Shown here: positions 14,803-23,765 of the stretch, in pieces
Layout: the number at the start of each line of letters is the position of its first letter
Numbering within the stretch: the stretch's first letter is position 1
DNA from: CAZKWG01 sp964615375
GTDB taxonomy: Bacteria; Myxococcota_A; UBA796; CAZKWG01
Direction: 5' to 3'
Length of the DNA stretch: 64,000 nucleotides
Assembly (NCBI GenBank): GCA_964615375.1
Contig: CAZTOW010000001.1
Location: forward strand, 372,001 to 436,000
The notes under the pieces: model-generated
The model's input: the letters and a program-made list of their open reading frames with translations, nothing else
Told to the model about the DNA's origin: nothing
Databases searched by the model: none
Position numbers and translations under genes: made by a program

Positions 14803-16620
14803 ATGAACCTCATCCTGCTCTGCTTCGCCTCCGCGCTCGCCCAGGACGGGCTCGACGGACACCACTTCAGCCCGGTCCCCACGCTGGGGGGCCCGCTCGA
14901 CCTCATCGGCGTCTGGCGCCCGGCCGCCTCGCCGGAGCGCTCCTTCGGCCTCACCGGGCTCTTCGAGCGCTCCAGCGCCGGGCTGGTCCAGGTCTACGAG
15001 GACTGGAACGGCGTCACCGAGGAGGTGCTGCTGGACGACGTCACGGCGCTGAACCTCGGCGTGCTGGCCTCGCCCTCGCGGCGGCTCTCGCTGGCGGTGG
15101 GCGCGCCGCTCTACCTGGCCAGCACGGGGCTTCAGGGGAGCCAGGGGGCGGGGATCGGCGATCTCAGCCTCAGCGTCCCGGTGGGCGTGATCGTGCCCGA
15201 GGGCAAGGGCTTCGCCTTCAGCCTGGTGCCCACGCTCACGCTGCCCACGGGCGACGAGTCCCTGATGCTCGGCGACCCGGGGCTCGGCTTCAGCGCCCTG
15301 GCGGCGGCCGGGATGCACGGCGAGCGCTACACCGTGGACACGAACCTGGGCTTCCGGCAGCGACCGGAGATGGACTACCTGAACCAGACCGGCGGCGGCG
15401 CGCTGGTGGCCAGCCTGGGCGCCGGCTACGCGGTCTACGACTGGCTCGGCGTGCGCGGTGAGGTGCTGTACGAGGCGGCGCTCAGCGCGAACGACGTGGC
15501 GGGGACGGCCAGCCCGGGAGAGGCGCTGCTCAGCCTGCGCGGGCGCACGAAGAAGAACCTCTCGTACACGCTCGGCGGGGCGGCGGGGATCTCCGAGGGC
15601 GCGGGCGCTCCGGCCTGGCGGGCCTTCGCCGGGCTCGGCTGGGCCTACATCAAGGATCCCAACCGCGACACCGATCTGGACGGGCTGGTGGACGACCTGG
15701 ACGCCTGCGACCGGGATCCGGAGGCGAAGAACGGCTGGCGCGACGAGGACGGCTGTCCCGACAGCCTGGCCAGCCTGGCGGTCGTGGTGCAGGACGAGGA
15801 GGGCAAGCCCCTCGCGGCCACCGTGAAGCTGGGCGACCAGACCCTGACCGCGGACGCCCAGGGCGCGCTGGCGCTCGGCGAGCTCATGCCGGAGACCCTG
15901 GTCACGGGCGAGGTCTCGTCCGAGGGCTACGTGACGGCCAGCCTCGGTGGCGCGGCGCTCAAGGAGGGCGCCAACGAGGTCCGGCTCACCCTGTCCTTCG
16001 TGCCGGGAACCACCCGCTTCCTGGCCCGGGATCAGTCGGGCAAGCCCGTCGCCGCCACCGTGACGCTGGAGGGCCCGTCCGCGGTCGCCCCGATGGCGCT
16101 CGGCGAGGACGGGCGACACCAGACCGTGCTGCCCCCCGGCGAGTGGCGGGTGCTGGTGACCGCCGAGGGCTTTGGCGCCGAGGGCCGCGTGCTCAACATC
16201 GCCGCGGACCGCCCCGGGCTCAACAAGGTCGAGTTCACGCTCGTCCCGCCGATGGTGGACGTACAGAAGAAGGAGGTGGTGATCTCGGAGGCCGTGCTCT
16301 TCGACTTCGACGCCGCCACCCTCCGCCCCGACTCCGAGCCCATCCTCCGCCAGGTCGTGGGCGTGCTCCAGAGCCACCCGGAGCTCAAGCTGGTGGAGAT
16401 CCAGGGCCACACGGACGACAAGGGTGACGCGCTCTACAACCTGGACCTGTCGCAGCGCCGCGTGGACGCGGTCATGGCCTGGCTGGTCAGCCAGGGCGTC
16501 GCCGCCGACCGCCTCGTCGCCAAGGGCTACGGGGAGAGCTCGCCCATCCGCAGCAACGCCTCGGAGGCGGGGCGCGCGGCGAACCGCCGGGTGCAGTTCA
16601 TGATCCTCAAGCAGGAGTAG
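14803..16620 (+). CDS. OmpA-family outer-membrane protein
   Basis: The 605-residue protein has a signal peptide (cleavage near ALAQD). Residues ~20-285 are beta-rich and likely form an outer-membrane barrel. A TSP3-like calcium motif (DTDLDGLVDDLDACD) follows near 285-300. Two carboxypeptidase-regulatory-like beta sandwiches (~320-480; GKPLAATVKL and GKPVAATVTLEG) come next. The OmpA C-terminal peptidoglycan-binding domain spans ~490-605, with FDFDAATLRPDS and IQGHTDDKGD. This layout ties the outer membrane to the cell wall. The ATG has a GGAGG site 12 bases after the repeat lipoprotein stop, so the two genes are probably one operon and may act together at the surface. Confidence 0.9.
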   Translation: MNLILLCFASALAQDGLDGHHFSPVPTLGGPLDLIGVWRPAASPERSFGLTGLFERSSAGLVQVYEDWNGVTEEVLLDDVTALNLGVLASPSRRLSLAVGAPLYLASTGLQGSQGAGIGDLSLSVPVGVIVPEGKGFAFSLVPTLTLPTGDESLMLGDPGLGFSALAAAGMHGERYTVDTNLGFRQRPEMDYLNQTGGGALVASLGAGYAVYDWLGVRGEVLYEAALSANDVAGTASPGEALLSLRGRTKKNLSYTLGGAAGISEGAGAPAWRAFAGLGWAYIKDPNRDTDLDGLVDDLDACDRDPEAKNGWRDEDGCPDSLASLAVVVQDEEGKPLAATVKLGDQTLTADAQGALALGELMPETLVTGEVSSEGYVTASLGGAALKEGANEVRLTLSFVPGTTRFLARDQSGKPVAATVTLEGPSAVAPMALGEDGRHQTVLPPGEWRVLVTAEGFGAEGRVLNIAADRPGLNKVEFTLVPPMVDVQKKEVVISEAVLFDFDAATLRPDSEPILRQVVGVLQSHPELKLVEIQGHTDDKGDALYNLDLSQRRVDAVMAWLVSQGVAADRLVAKGYGESSPIRSNASEAGRAANRRVQFMILKQE

Positions 16621-16623
16621 CGG

Positions 16624-18372
16624 TCAGCCGCCCTCGGCCCGGGCCAGCACGGCCTGGACGTCCGGGCCGGGGCGGAGGCCCAGCTCGGCGTAGAGCTCGC
16701 TCACGCGGGAGAGCTCGCGCCGCAGCACCTTGTGGTGGTTGCGGTGCTTGATGAGCGCCTCGTGGCCCAGCACGCGGAAGGCCCGATCGACGTCCGCGTA
16801 GCGCTGGGCGGCGGCGAAGACGACGAAGCTCTTCAGGATCTCCGCGCGCTCCAGCTCCCAGGGCTCCCCGGCGGCGTGGCGGCGCTCGGCCTCGTCCAGG
16901 AAGAGGCTGGCGGCGGCGCGCAGGGCGCCGGGCAGGGAGGCGTCCCCGCCGCTGACCTCCGCGGACAGCGCGAGGTCGATGTGGCGCTCGCGCAGGGTCA
17001 TGTCCTCGCCCATGTCCTCCTGCTCGACCAGCGCATGCGAGCAGGCCCGGCGCACCACGTTGTCGAGCTGCCGCAGGTTCCCCGGCCAGGGGAGGCTGGA
17101 GAGCTTCAGCGCGGCGTCGGCGGCGATGGTGGCCCGGCCGGTGCCCCCCTGCTCGCGGTGGCGGCGCTCCAGCATGTAGCTCGCCCAGGACGGGATCTCG
17201 TCGGCGCGCTCGCGCAGCGAGGGGACGCGCACCGGCAGCACGTTGATGCGGTAGTAGAGGTCCTCCCGGAAGCGGCCCGCCCGCACGGCCGCGGCCAGGT
17301 CCGTGTTCGTGCCCACCAGGAAGCGGACGTCGGCCCGGCGCTCCTTGCCCGTGTCCCCCAGCGAGGTGTAGCGCCGCTCCTCCAGGAGCTGGAGCAGCCC
17401 GCCCTGCGCCCGCAGCGAGAGCTTGTCGATCTCGTCCAGGAACAGCGTCCCGCCCTCCGCGCGGGCCACGAGCCCGGGGTTGTCGCTGACCGCCGAGGTG
17501 AACGCCCCGCGCTTCCAGCCGAAGAGCTCCCCCATCTGCACCTCCTCGGGCAGCGTCTGGAGGTCCACCAGCACGAAGGGGCGGTCATGCCGGGGCGAGC
17601 GCTCGTGACACCAGCGCGCGAGCCTCGACTTGCCCACGCCCGTCGGGCCCTGGAGCAGCACGGTCTCGTTCTGGCGGGCGAAGACCCGCAGCGTGCGCAC
17701 CAGGGGGGCCATGACCACGCCGACGACGGGCAGCAGTGGATCGTCGGCGCGCTCGGACTGCACCAGCGGCAGGTGGAGCAGGTAGGGCGTGGACAGGTCG
17801 GCGACGAGCTGGAGCTCCTGCTCCGCGCCGGGCAGCAGCCAGGGCTCGCCCAGCGCCGCCTCGCAGGCCAGCTCCACCGCGATGGCCCCGTCCATCCCGC
17901 CGCCCGGGGTCCTCAGCGGGAACAGGACGACGTGCGTGCAGTCGCGCCCCAGCAGGCGCAGCCGGCTCTCCTCCGTGGAGAAGGCCCCGCCCTCCGCGCC
18001 CGAGATGTGCTCGTCCACGAAGGGCTCCCCGCCGCCCGCGGCCAGCGGCTGCACCAGGCCCAGCGCCACGTCGATGGCGATGGGGGCGCGCCAGGTCTCC
18101 ACCTGCCGCCAGGCGGACGCCGAAGGGACGAAGGAGAGCTCCCCCGCCTCCGAGCCCTGCTGCGCGCCCGCCTCCAGCACCCGCAGGCCCCGGTACCCGC
18201 CCTGAGGGCGCAGGTGGACCAGGGCGCGGAGCAGCCGGGCCTGGGGCCAGCGGGAGCCCGGCAGCGCCCGAGCCGTCACCTCCAGGGTCGCCCGGAGGGC
18301 GATGGCGGAGGCGTCTTCGAAGGTGCTCGCGCCCATGAGCTGCCCGAGGAGCTGAGCGGGATCGAGGGTCAT
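16624..18372 (-). CDS. Sigma-54 activator-like AAA+ protein with GAF-like N-terminal region
   Basis: The 582-residue protein has an N-terminal region of about 200 residues resembling a GAF or FHA-like sensor. A bacterial enhancer-binding AAA+ domain follows: Walker A GPTGVGKS at 242-249, Walker B GGTLFLDEID at 307-316, GRFREDLYYRINVLPV, and WPGNLRQL. The loop that normally touches sigma-54 reads GAFTSA (289-294) instead of GAFTGA. The C-terminus (~520-582) has AFRVLGHEALIKHRNHHKVL, which could be a divergent Fis-type helix-turn-helix. Its ATG overlaps the stop of the kinase gene by four bases (ATGA), so the two are translationally coupled and this protein may carry the kinase output to transcription. 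It is convergent with the OmpA gene, three bases apart. Confidence 0.8.
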   Translation of the reverse strand: MTLDPAQLLGQLMGASTFEDASAIALRATLEVTARALPGSRWPQARLLRALVHLRPQGGYRGLRVLEAGAQQGSEAGELSFVPSASAWRQVETWRAPIAIDVALGLVQPLAAGGGEPFVDEHISGAEGGAFSTEESRLRLLGRDCTHVVLFPLRTPGGGMDGAIAVELACEAALGEPWLLPGAEQELQLVADLSTPYLLHLPLVQSERADDPLLPVVGVVMAPLVRTLRVFARQNETVLLQGPTGVGKSRLARWCHERSPRHDRPFVLVDLQTLPEEVQMGELFGWKRGAFTSAVSDNPGLVARAEGGTLFLDEIDKLSLRAQGGLLQLLEERRYTSLGDTGKERRADVRFLVGTNTDLAAAVRAGRFREDLYYRINVLPVRVPSLRERADEIPSWASYMLERRHREQGGTGRATIAADAALKLSSLPWPGNLRQLDNVVRRACSHALVEQEDMGEDMTLRERHIDLALSAEVSGGDASLPGALRAAASLFLDEAERRHAAGEPWELERAEILKSFVVFAAAQRYADVDRAFRVLGHEALIKHRNHHKVLRRELSRVSELYAELGLRPGPDVQAVLARAEGG

Positions 18373-21300
18373 GGGTCCTCCACGGTGAGCGGCGGGCTCC
18401 GGCCCGTCAGCACGCGGAACAGGTATTCGTCCTGGCGGTCGGCCAGCGTGGGCTCGCTGACCATCCTGCCCCACATCCGGGGCGAGAGGTAGGCGATGGG
18501 CCACTCGGTGGACGTGCCCACGCCGAGGCGCAGATCCGCCAGCATGTGCAGGTAATCGGTCTCCTGCTCCCGCTCGTCGTAGAGCGGCGCAGGCAGCTCG
18601 GGCGCCAGGACCCGGCCCAGCACCTTCAGGGCGCCCTGATCCGTGCGCAGGAGGCGGGTGATCTGGCGAGCCCGCAGCGGCTGGTCGGCGTCCAGCGCGG
18701 CGCGCGCCCGCTGGCGAAGCTCCTCCTCCAGCCGGAGCGCGTGGTGCGCCCAGCGCACCTGGGCGTGGGCGCGCATCAGCCAGGGATCGCCCTGCGCGTC
18801 CAGGCTCGGGAGCTCGTCCTGGTCCGCCAGCGTCAGGATCCCGGCGAGGCGCACCCGGGCGAAGGGGCTCCGCAGCGCCTCCACCGCCGACCCCGGATCG
18901 TCGCCCCACAGGCGCCGCTGCCCCTCGAGCGCCAGCCAGACCTCGAGCGCTCTGGCGGCGGGATCCTCCAGGACCTCCTGGAAGCGATCCCCGTGGAGCC
19001 CACCCCGCCGCAGGGCGATCAGGTCCCGGGCCAGCGCGGCCTGGCGGCTCTCTCCGCCGAGGTCGGGAGGGAGCGCCGCGTCCCAGGCGGAGAGGTAGTT
19101 CAAGGCGATCTGGACCTGCACGAGGTCCGCGCTGGCCAGGCCCAGCCCCACGGCCCGCGCGGCCTCGTCCCCCCCGCCACCGGCGGCCACCGGGAGCATG
19201 GGCAGGGTGACGTAGACGGGCTGATCGGGGTCCGCGACCAGCGCCCGCGCCTGCGCCTGGAGCGCCGGACCTCGGTAGAGCGCGAGCGCCCAGAGCCAGG
19301 AGCCGCCGCTGGGCGAGGCGCGGTCCCGCAGCCCGAACTCGAGGGACGGCCAGACCGCCTCGGCGTCGCCGAGGTAGAGGCGCGCGAGGAGCTGCTGCGG
19401 GCTGCCCGGGGGGAGCGTCGCCACCAGGGCCGGATCGGCCTGGTAGGCGAAGGGCGTCACCGTGGTCCTGCGCCCCGCCTGAAGCCCCTCCGCGTAGCGC
19501 GTCGCCAGCTCCACGACGTGCGCCGGGTCCAGGCTGTAGAGCAGGCTCAGCACCCGATTCAGCGGATCGTCGTAGGCGCTGCCCGATGCGATGGCGACCA
19601 GCATGTCCTCCAGCAGCGGCACGTCCTCCGGTCCACCGCAGGCGGTCGTCAGCTCCAGCCAGGCCTCCTGGACCCTGCTCTGCTGGACCACGCCTCCGCC
19701 CCGCTGCAGCATCGCGCGGATCTCCGGCATCGCGCTGCATCGCCCGGAATAAGCCATGGCCAGCAGGGCGCCCTCGACGTTGGCCGCGCGGACGCTCCGC
19801 AGCGACGGCTCCAGCGCCGCCACCTGCTCGGGATCGCCCGCCACCGCCAGCAGCTCGCCCAGCAGCTCGGGCCCGCTCTCGTCGCGGAGCTGCGCCTCCA
19901 GGTGCACCTTCAGCGCCGCCGGGTCGGCCCGCAGCAGCAGCAGGCCCATCGGACGCCCCACCCTCCCGTCGAGGCGCTGGCTGCCGCCGGGGACGCGGAG
20001 GATCGCGGCCTGCTGGGTGGCGATCTCCAGCAGGTCCTCCAGCAGGGGCTCGGGCGAGGTCTCCCCCAGCGCCAGCGCCGGGACGAGCCCCAGGGCCTCC
20101 CCGGGACCCAGGCCGGGAGTGTCGGCCACCGCGTGCAGCCGCTCGCCCAGCCCGTCCAGCTTCCCCGCGACGATGCGCTCCTGCGTCGCCGCTACCGGCC
20201 CCAGGGCCTCCGCCAGGAACGCCGAGGCCCGCTCGGGCTCGGGCAGGTCCATCCCCGCCCGCAGCGCGTCTCGCAGCTCCGGCCGCATGTCCGTGAGCGA
20301 CCAGCCCGTCTGGTAGGGCTCGCGCGGGAAGCCCAGCAGCCCGTCCACCCACCATGGATCCGCGGCGCCCCGGTAGACGGTGACCTGCGCGGTGGGCCGC
20401 TCCACCGCCGAGCCCCAGCGGGAGAACGAGAGGCTGCCCTCCGAGGCCCGCGCGAAGGCCTGCCCCTGGAGCCACAGCGCCCTCCCGCCCAGCACGCCCA
20501 CCAGGAGCGCCAGCAGCCCCGCCGCCACCAGCGTCCAGATCCGCCGCCGCCCGCGGCGCTCGTCGGCCCGGCTCCGCGCGATGAGCTCTCGCTCCGCCTC
20601 GGAGAGCGTGAGGCGATGCGCCATCGGCTCGATGATGGAGAGCTGGGCGCGGGAGAGCAGCAGCCCGAGCTGCTCGTGGCCGCGGAGGCCCTGCTCCAGC
20701 AGCTCACGCACCCGCTGGAGCCGGCGGTCGTCCTCGGAGAGCCAGCGCCCGATCTCCGCCGCCAGAACCTCGTGGGTGAGCTCGTACCAGACGCCGTCCT
20801 CGCGCTCCAGCGGCCGGACCAGCCTCAGCCGGGCCAGGGTCTCCAGGAGCCGGCGGGCCTCGGCCTCGGACAGCCCCGCCCCGCGGGCGATCTCTGCGAG
20901 GCGCTTGACCGAGCGCGTGTCCGCCGCCGTGACCATGGCCTTGAGCAGCGCGCGGGCCGGGCTCTGGTCCTCCAGCGGCAGCCCCTCCAGCGTCTTGCGC
21001 AGGTGCCGGGCCAGGATGTCGCGGGCCTCTCCCAGCGCGCGGTAGTCCGCCAGCCGCAGCTCGAGCTGACCTGGCGCCCGCGCCTCCCACAGGGCGTCGC
21101 ACACCAGCTGAAGCTGGGGCGGGTCCACGCCGTCGCCCATCAGGTCCGCCAGCATGGCGTCGATGAGGGCGGGCTCCACGCCGATCCCGTGCAGGCCCGC
21201 CGGCCCCTCGATCGCCGCGCGCGCCGAGGCCGACGAGAGCGGCTCCAGCCACAGCCCGACCTCGAAGGACAGCGGCAGGATCTCCTTGAGCTCGCCGAGC

Positions 21301-23150
21301 CGGGCCAGGTAGTCAGCGCGCAGGCACAGCACCAGCCGCAGGTGGCCCTCGCTCAGGTCCAGCGCCGCGCGCAGGTCGGCGGCGATGCGCTCGCGGGAGG
21401 GCCGGGGGAAGCGCAGGAACAGCTCCTCGAGCTGGTCCACGAAGACGACCATCAGCCGCCCCGCCCGCGCCTCTTCGGCGATGCGTCGGGGGAGCTCCTC
21501 GGCGCTGGCGCTCAGGCCCGCGGCGGCGCCGATCTCGGCGATCGGGTCATCGAAGACCCGCGTGATCGTCACCCGGTGGCCCGCGCGCCGCAGCCGGGGC
21601 GCCAGCGCCGCCTGGACGAGCGAGGTCTTGCCCGCCCCCGAGGCCCCGTAGAGCAGCGTGATCGGGTGGGCCAGGATCCGGGCGTTCACCCTGGCCAGCT
21701 CGACGTCGCGCCCGAAGAAGATCGCCTCGTCCCCCGCCTCGAAGGAGCTCAGGAATTTGTAGGGGCGCGCTGGCAGCGGGGGGCGCTCCGCGGCGGTCAG
21801 CGCCGGCAGCTCATCCGCCAGCTCCTGGAGCAGGCCCGCCGGGTCGCGCTCCAGCAGCGACAGCCCTCGGCGCTCCGCCGCGCGGACCGCGGCGAGCTCG
21901 AAGCGCGGCCCCACCACCGTCACGGGCGGGGGGCTGGAGGGCGAGAGCGCGCGAATCTGGGACAGCAACCGGCGCAGGAGCGGGTCCTCCGGCCCCAGGC
22001 CGTAGACCAGCAGATGCCCCGTCACCAGCGCCGCCCGCACCCCGTCGCTGGCCTCGCGCATCCGGTCCATCGCCAGGTCGTCGCCCAGCCGCAGCAGGAC
22101 CGGGGTCTCCGGGCCGGGGAAGACCTCGGCGCGGGGGTCCATGATCTCCTGCGGCGGCGCCTCCTCCGCCTCGGTCTCCTGCGCCCGGGGGCCCAGGACC
22201 AGGGCCAGCGCCGATCGCAGGCGCCGCTGCCAGGGGCCCGGCTCGGGACCGGAGACCAGCACCAGGCTGCCCCCCGTCGCGGCCTGGAGCAGCGCGCCCT
22301 GCGTCGCATCCGGGGTGCCCATGCCCGCGACGAGCTCGTGCGAGAGCAGCTCCGCCCCGAATTCGCGGAGGGTGGGGTAGCGGTCGCCGGGGCTCTTGCT
22401 GAGCGCGCGCATCAGCGGCCGGTCCAGCCCCACCGGGAGATCCGGGCGCAGCCGGGAGGGGGGCTCCGGGTTGACCAGCAGCGTCCGGCGCAGGGTCTCC
22501 GTCAGGTTGCGGCCCACGAAGGGCGCGACCCCCGTGAGCATCCGGTAGATCACCGCCGCCAGCGAGAACTGGTCCGCGCGCGCGTCGCAGCGCCCCCGCA
22601 CCTGCTCGGGCGCCGCGTAGCCGGGCGTCCCCACGGAGCCCGTCCGGGCCTGATCCCCGGGCGCGGCCGAGGTCGCCAGCCCGAAGTCCACCACCACCAC
22701 CCGGTGGTCCTGGTCGATCAGCAGGTTCCCCGGCTTGATGTCGCGATGGAGGACGCCCTGCTCGTGGGCTTGCCCGAGCGCGTCGATCATCTGCGCGGCG
22801 AGCCGCAGCGCGAGCTCTACCGGCACCGGGCCGTGCTCGGTGACGAATTGGTCCAGGTCCCTCCCCTCCACCAGCTCCTGGACCATGTAGAGCTGGCCCT
22901 GCCACTCCCCCGCGTCGTAGACCGTGGCGATGTGCGGGTGCCGCAGGGCCCCCGCCAGCCGCAATTCCGTGATGAAGCGCTCGGCCCGCTCCTCCGCAGC
23001 TGACCCGGCCTCCTCCGATCGGAGCAGCTTGATCGCCACCCTTCGCTGGAGCAGGCCCTGGTCGAAGGCGGAATAGACCACCCCGAACGCGCCTTCCCCC
23101 AGTCGGTCCTCCAGGCGGTACCGGTCGGCGAAGATCGGGGGGGGCTGCAT
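18369..23150 (-). CDS. Ser/Thr protein kinase fused to SIR2-like region, STAND ATPase, membrane helix and HEAT-like repeats
   Basis: The 1,593-residue protein begins with a complete Hanks-type kinase (~11-270): LGEGAFGVVYSA, Lys41 in VAIKLL, HRDIKPGN with Asp137, DFG at 155-157 and APE at 180-182. Residues ~293-450 resemble a SIR2-like domain without its glycine-rich NAD motif: LVLVSGPEPGPW, then LLVYGLGPEDPLLRRLL, which parallels the LFxGyslxDP segment of SIR2_2 proteins. An nSTAND1-type ATPase follows: YKFLSSFEAGDEAIFFGRD at 464-482, Walker A GASGAGKTS at 502-510 and Walker B VVFVDQLEELF at 568-578. A membrane helix lies at ~871-889, and ~980-1,500 is helical with HEAT-like Leu/Ala repeats. 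The kinase faces the cytoplasm and the repeat part is likely periplasmic. Such fusions sense a signal and phosphorylate targets; defence or signalling roles are both possible. The activator gene overlaps its stop by four bases. Confidence 0.8.
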   Translation of the reverse strand: MQPPPIFADRYRLEDRLGEGAFGVVYSAFDQGLLQRRVAIKLLRSEEAGSAAEERAERFITELRLAGALRHPHIATVYDAGEWQGQLYMVQELVEGRDLDQFVTEHGPVPVELALRLAAQMIDALGQAHEQGVLHRDIKPGNLLIDQDHRVVVVDFGLATSAAPGDQARTGSVGTPGYAAPEQVRGRCDARADQFSLAAVIYRMLTGVAPFVGRNLTETLRRTLLVNPEPPSRLRPDLPVGLDRPLMRALSKSPGDRYPTLREFGAELLSHELVAGMGTPDATQGALLQAATGGSLVLVSGPEPGPWQRRLRSALALVLGPRAQETEAEEAPPQEIMDPRAEVFPGPETPVLLRLGDDLAMDRMREASDGVRAALVTGHLLVYGLGPEDPLLRRLLSQIRALSPSSPPPVTVVGPRFELAAVRAAERRGLSLLERDPAGLLQELADELPALTAAERPPLPARPYKFLSSFEAGDEAIFFGRDVELARVNARILAHPITLLYGASGAGKTSLVQAALAPRLRRAGHRVTITRVFDDPIAEIGAAAGLSASAEELPRRIAEEARAGRLMVVFVDQLEELFLRFPRPSRERIAADLRAALDLSEGHLRLVLCLRADYLARLGELKEILPLSFEVGLWLEPLSSASARAAIEGPAGLHGIGVEPALIDAMLADLMGDGVDPPQLQLVCDALWEARAPGQLELRLADYRALGEARDILARHLRKTLEGLPLEDQSPARALLKAMVTAADTRSVKRLAEIARGAGLSEAEARRLLETLARLRLVRPLEREDGVWYELTHEVLAAEIGRWLSEDDRRLQRVRELLEQGLRGHEQLGLLLSRAQLSIIEPMAHRLTLSEAERELIARSRADERRGRRRIWTLVAAGLLALLVGVLGGRALWLQGQAFARASEGSLSFSRWGSAVERPTAQVTVYRGAADPWWVDGLLGFPREPYQTGWSLTDMRPELRDALRAGMDLPEPERASAFLAEALGPVAATQERIVAGKLDGLGERLHAVADTPGLGPGEALGLVPALALGETSPEPLLEDLLEIATQQAAILRVPGGSQRLDGRVGRPMGLLLLRADPAALKVHLEAQLRDESGPELLGELLAVAGDPEQVAALEPSLRSVRAANVEGALLAMAYSGRCSAMPEIRAMLQRGGGVVQQSRVQEAWLELTTACGGPEDVPLLEDMLVAIASGSAYDDPLNRVLSLLYSLDPAHVVELATRYAEGLQAGRRTTVTPFAYQADPALVATLPPGSPQQLLARLYLGDAEAVWPSLEFGLRDRASPSGGSWLWALALYRGPALQAQARALVADPDQPVYVTLPMLPVAAGGGGDEAARAVGLGLASADLVQVQIALNYLSAWDAALPPDLGGESRQAALARDLIALRRGGLHGDRFQEVLEDPAARALEVWLALEGQRRLWGDDPGSAVEALRSPFARVRLAGILTLADQDELPSLDAQGDPWLMRAHAQVRWAHHALRLEEELRQRARAALDADQPLRARQITRLLRTDQGALKVLGRVLAPELPAPLYDEREQETDYLHMLADLRLGVGTSTEWPIAYLSPRMWGRMVSEPTLADRQDEYLFRVLTGRSPPLTVEDP

Positions 23151-23164
23151 GCCTGTGAGGTAAT

Positions 23165-23202
23165 GCGTTCCACGCGAACGCGCCTGCGTTTCTGACGAAC
23201 GC
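23165..23202. promoter_or_regulatory. Twin-palindrome operator-like element, copy 2
   Basis: This 38-bp element matches 10037-10074 at 32 of 38 positions and has the same length and two-palindrome layout (GCGTTC / GAACGC arms). It ends 14 bases before the ATG of the kinase gene at 23150, where it would overlap the promoter; ATTACC on the minus strand abuts it as a possible -10. The kinase unit and the 10010 membrane protein may share one regulator. Confidence 0.5.
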
Positions 23203-23217
23203 GCCGGACGTCGGGTA

Positions 23218-23673
23218 GGTGGCGCCCAGAAGTTGGGCGCGGGGTCCGGCGCGAGCGGGAGGTGGCGCCCAGAAGTTGGGCGCGGGGTCCGGCGCGAGCG
23301 GGAGGTGGCGCNNNNNNNNNNNNNNNNNNNNNNNNNNNNNNNNNNNNNNNNNNNNNNNNNNNNNNNNNNNNNNNNNNNNNNNNNNNNNNNNNNNNNNNNN
23401 NNNNNNNNNNNGGGAGGTGGCGCCCAGAAGTTGGGCGCGGGGTCCGGCGCGAGCGGGAGGTGGCGCTAAGAAGTTGGGCGCGGGGTCTGGCGCGAGCAGG
23501 AGGTGGCGCCCAGAAGTTGGGCGCGGGGTCCGGCGCGAGCGGGAGGTGGCGCCCAGAAGTTGGGCGCGGGGTCCGGCGCGAGCGGGAGGTGGCGCTAAGA
23601 AGTTGGGCGCGGGGTCTGGCGCGAGCAGGAGGTGGCGCCCAGAAGTTGGGCGCCGGGTACCCGACGAAAGCAG
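23218..23673. repeat. 43-bp tandem minisatellite with assembly gap
   Basis: Units of exactly 43 bp start at 23218, 23261, 23304, 23416, 23459, 23502, 23545, 23588 and 23631, the last one decaying after about 25 bases. A run of 100 N (23312-23411) interrupts the third unit, so the true copy number is unknown. Two variants alternate after the gap in the order A, B, A, A, B, A. Variant A holds a hairpin GCGCCCA-GAAGT-TGGGCGC; variant B has changes that break it. The unit length is not a multiple of three, so it is not coding. It fills most of the region between the divergent kinase gene and the gene at 23766. Confidence 0.9.
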
Positions 23674-23765
23674 GCCTGGGACCGTGGGCGGGTCGTCGCC
23701 CTCGGTGGCCCTCCACCCCGCCGGATCTGGGGAACCCCCCTCCTCACCCCGTTGTCGATCCTCCC

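Noticed and set aside
10183..16410. A 2,075-codon open frame on the minus strand opposite the repeat lipoprotein and OmpA genes
   Set aside because: Its product is almost only Val, Arg, Ala and Gly with no domain, the typical mirror of Asp-rich GC-rich coding DNA. The plus-strand genes have signal peptides and recognised domains.
18546..23003. A 1,485-codon open frame on the plus strand opposite the kinase gene
   Set aside because: Gln/Arg/His-rich shadow sequence without motifs; the minus-strand kinase and STAND motifs are complete.
23218..23673. CRISPR-like array
   Set aside because: The 43-bp units are directly adjacent with no unique spacers, and no cas gene is in the window. It is a minisatellite.
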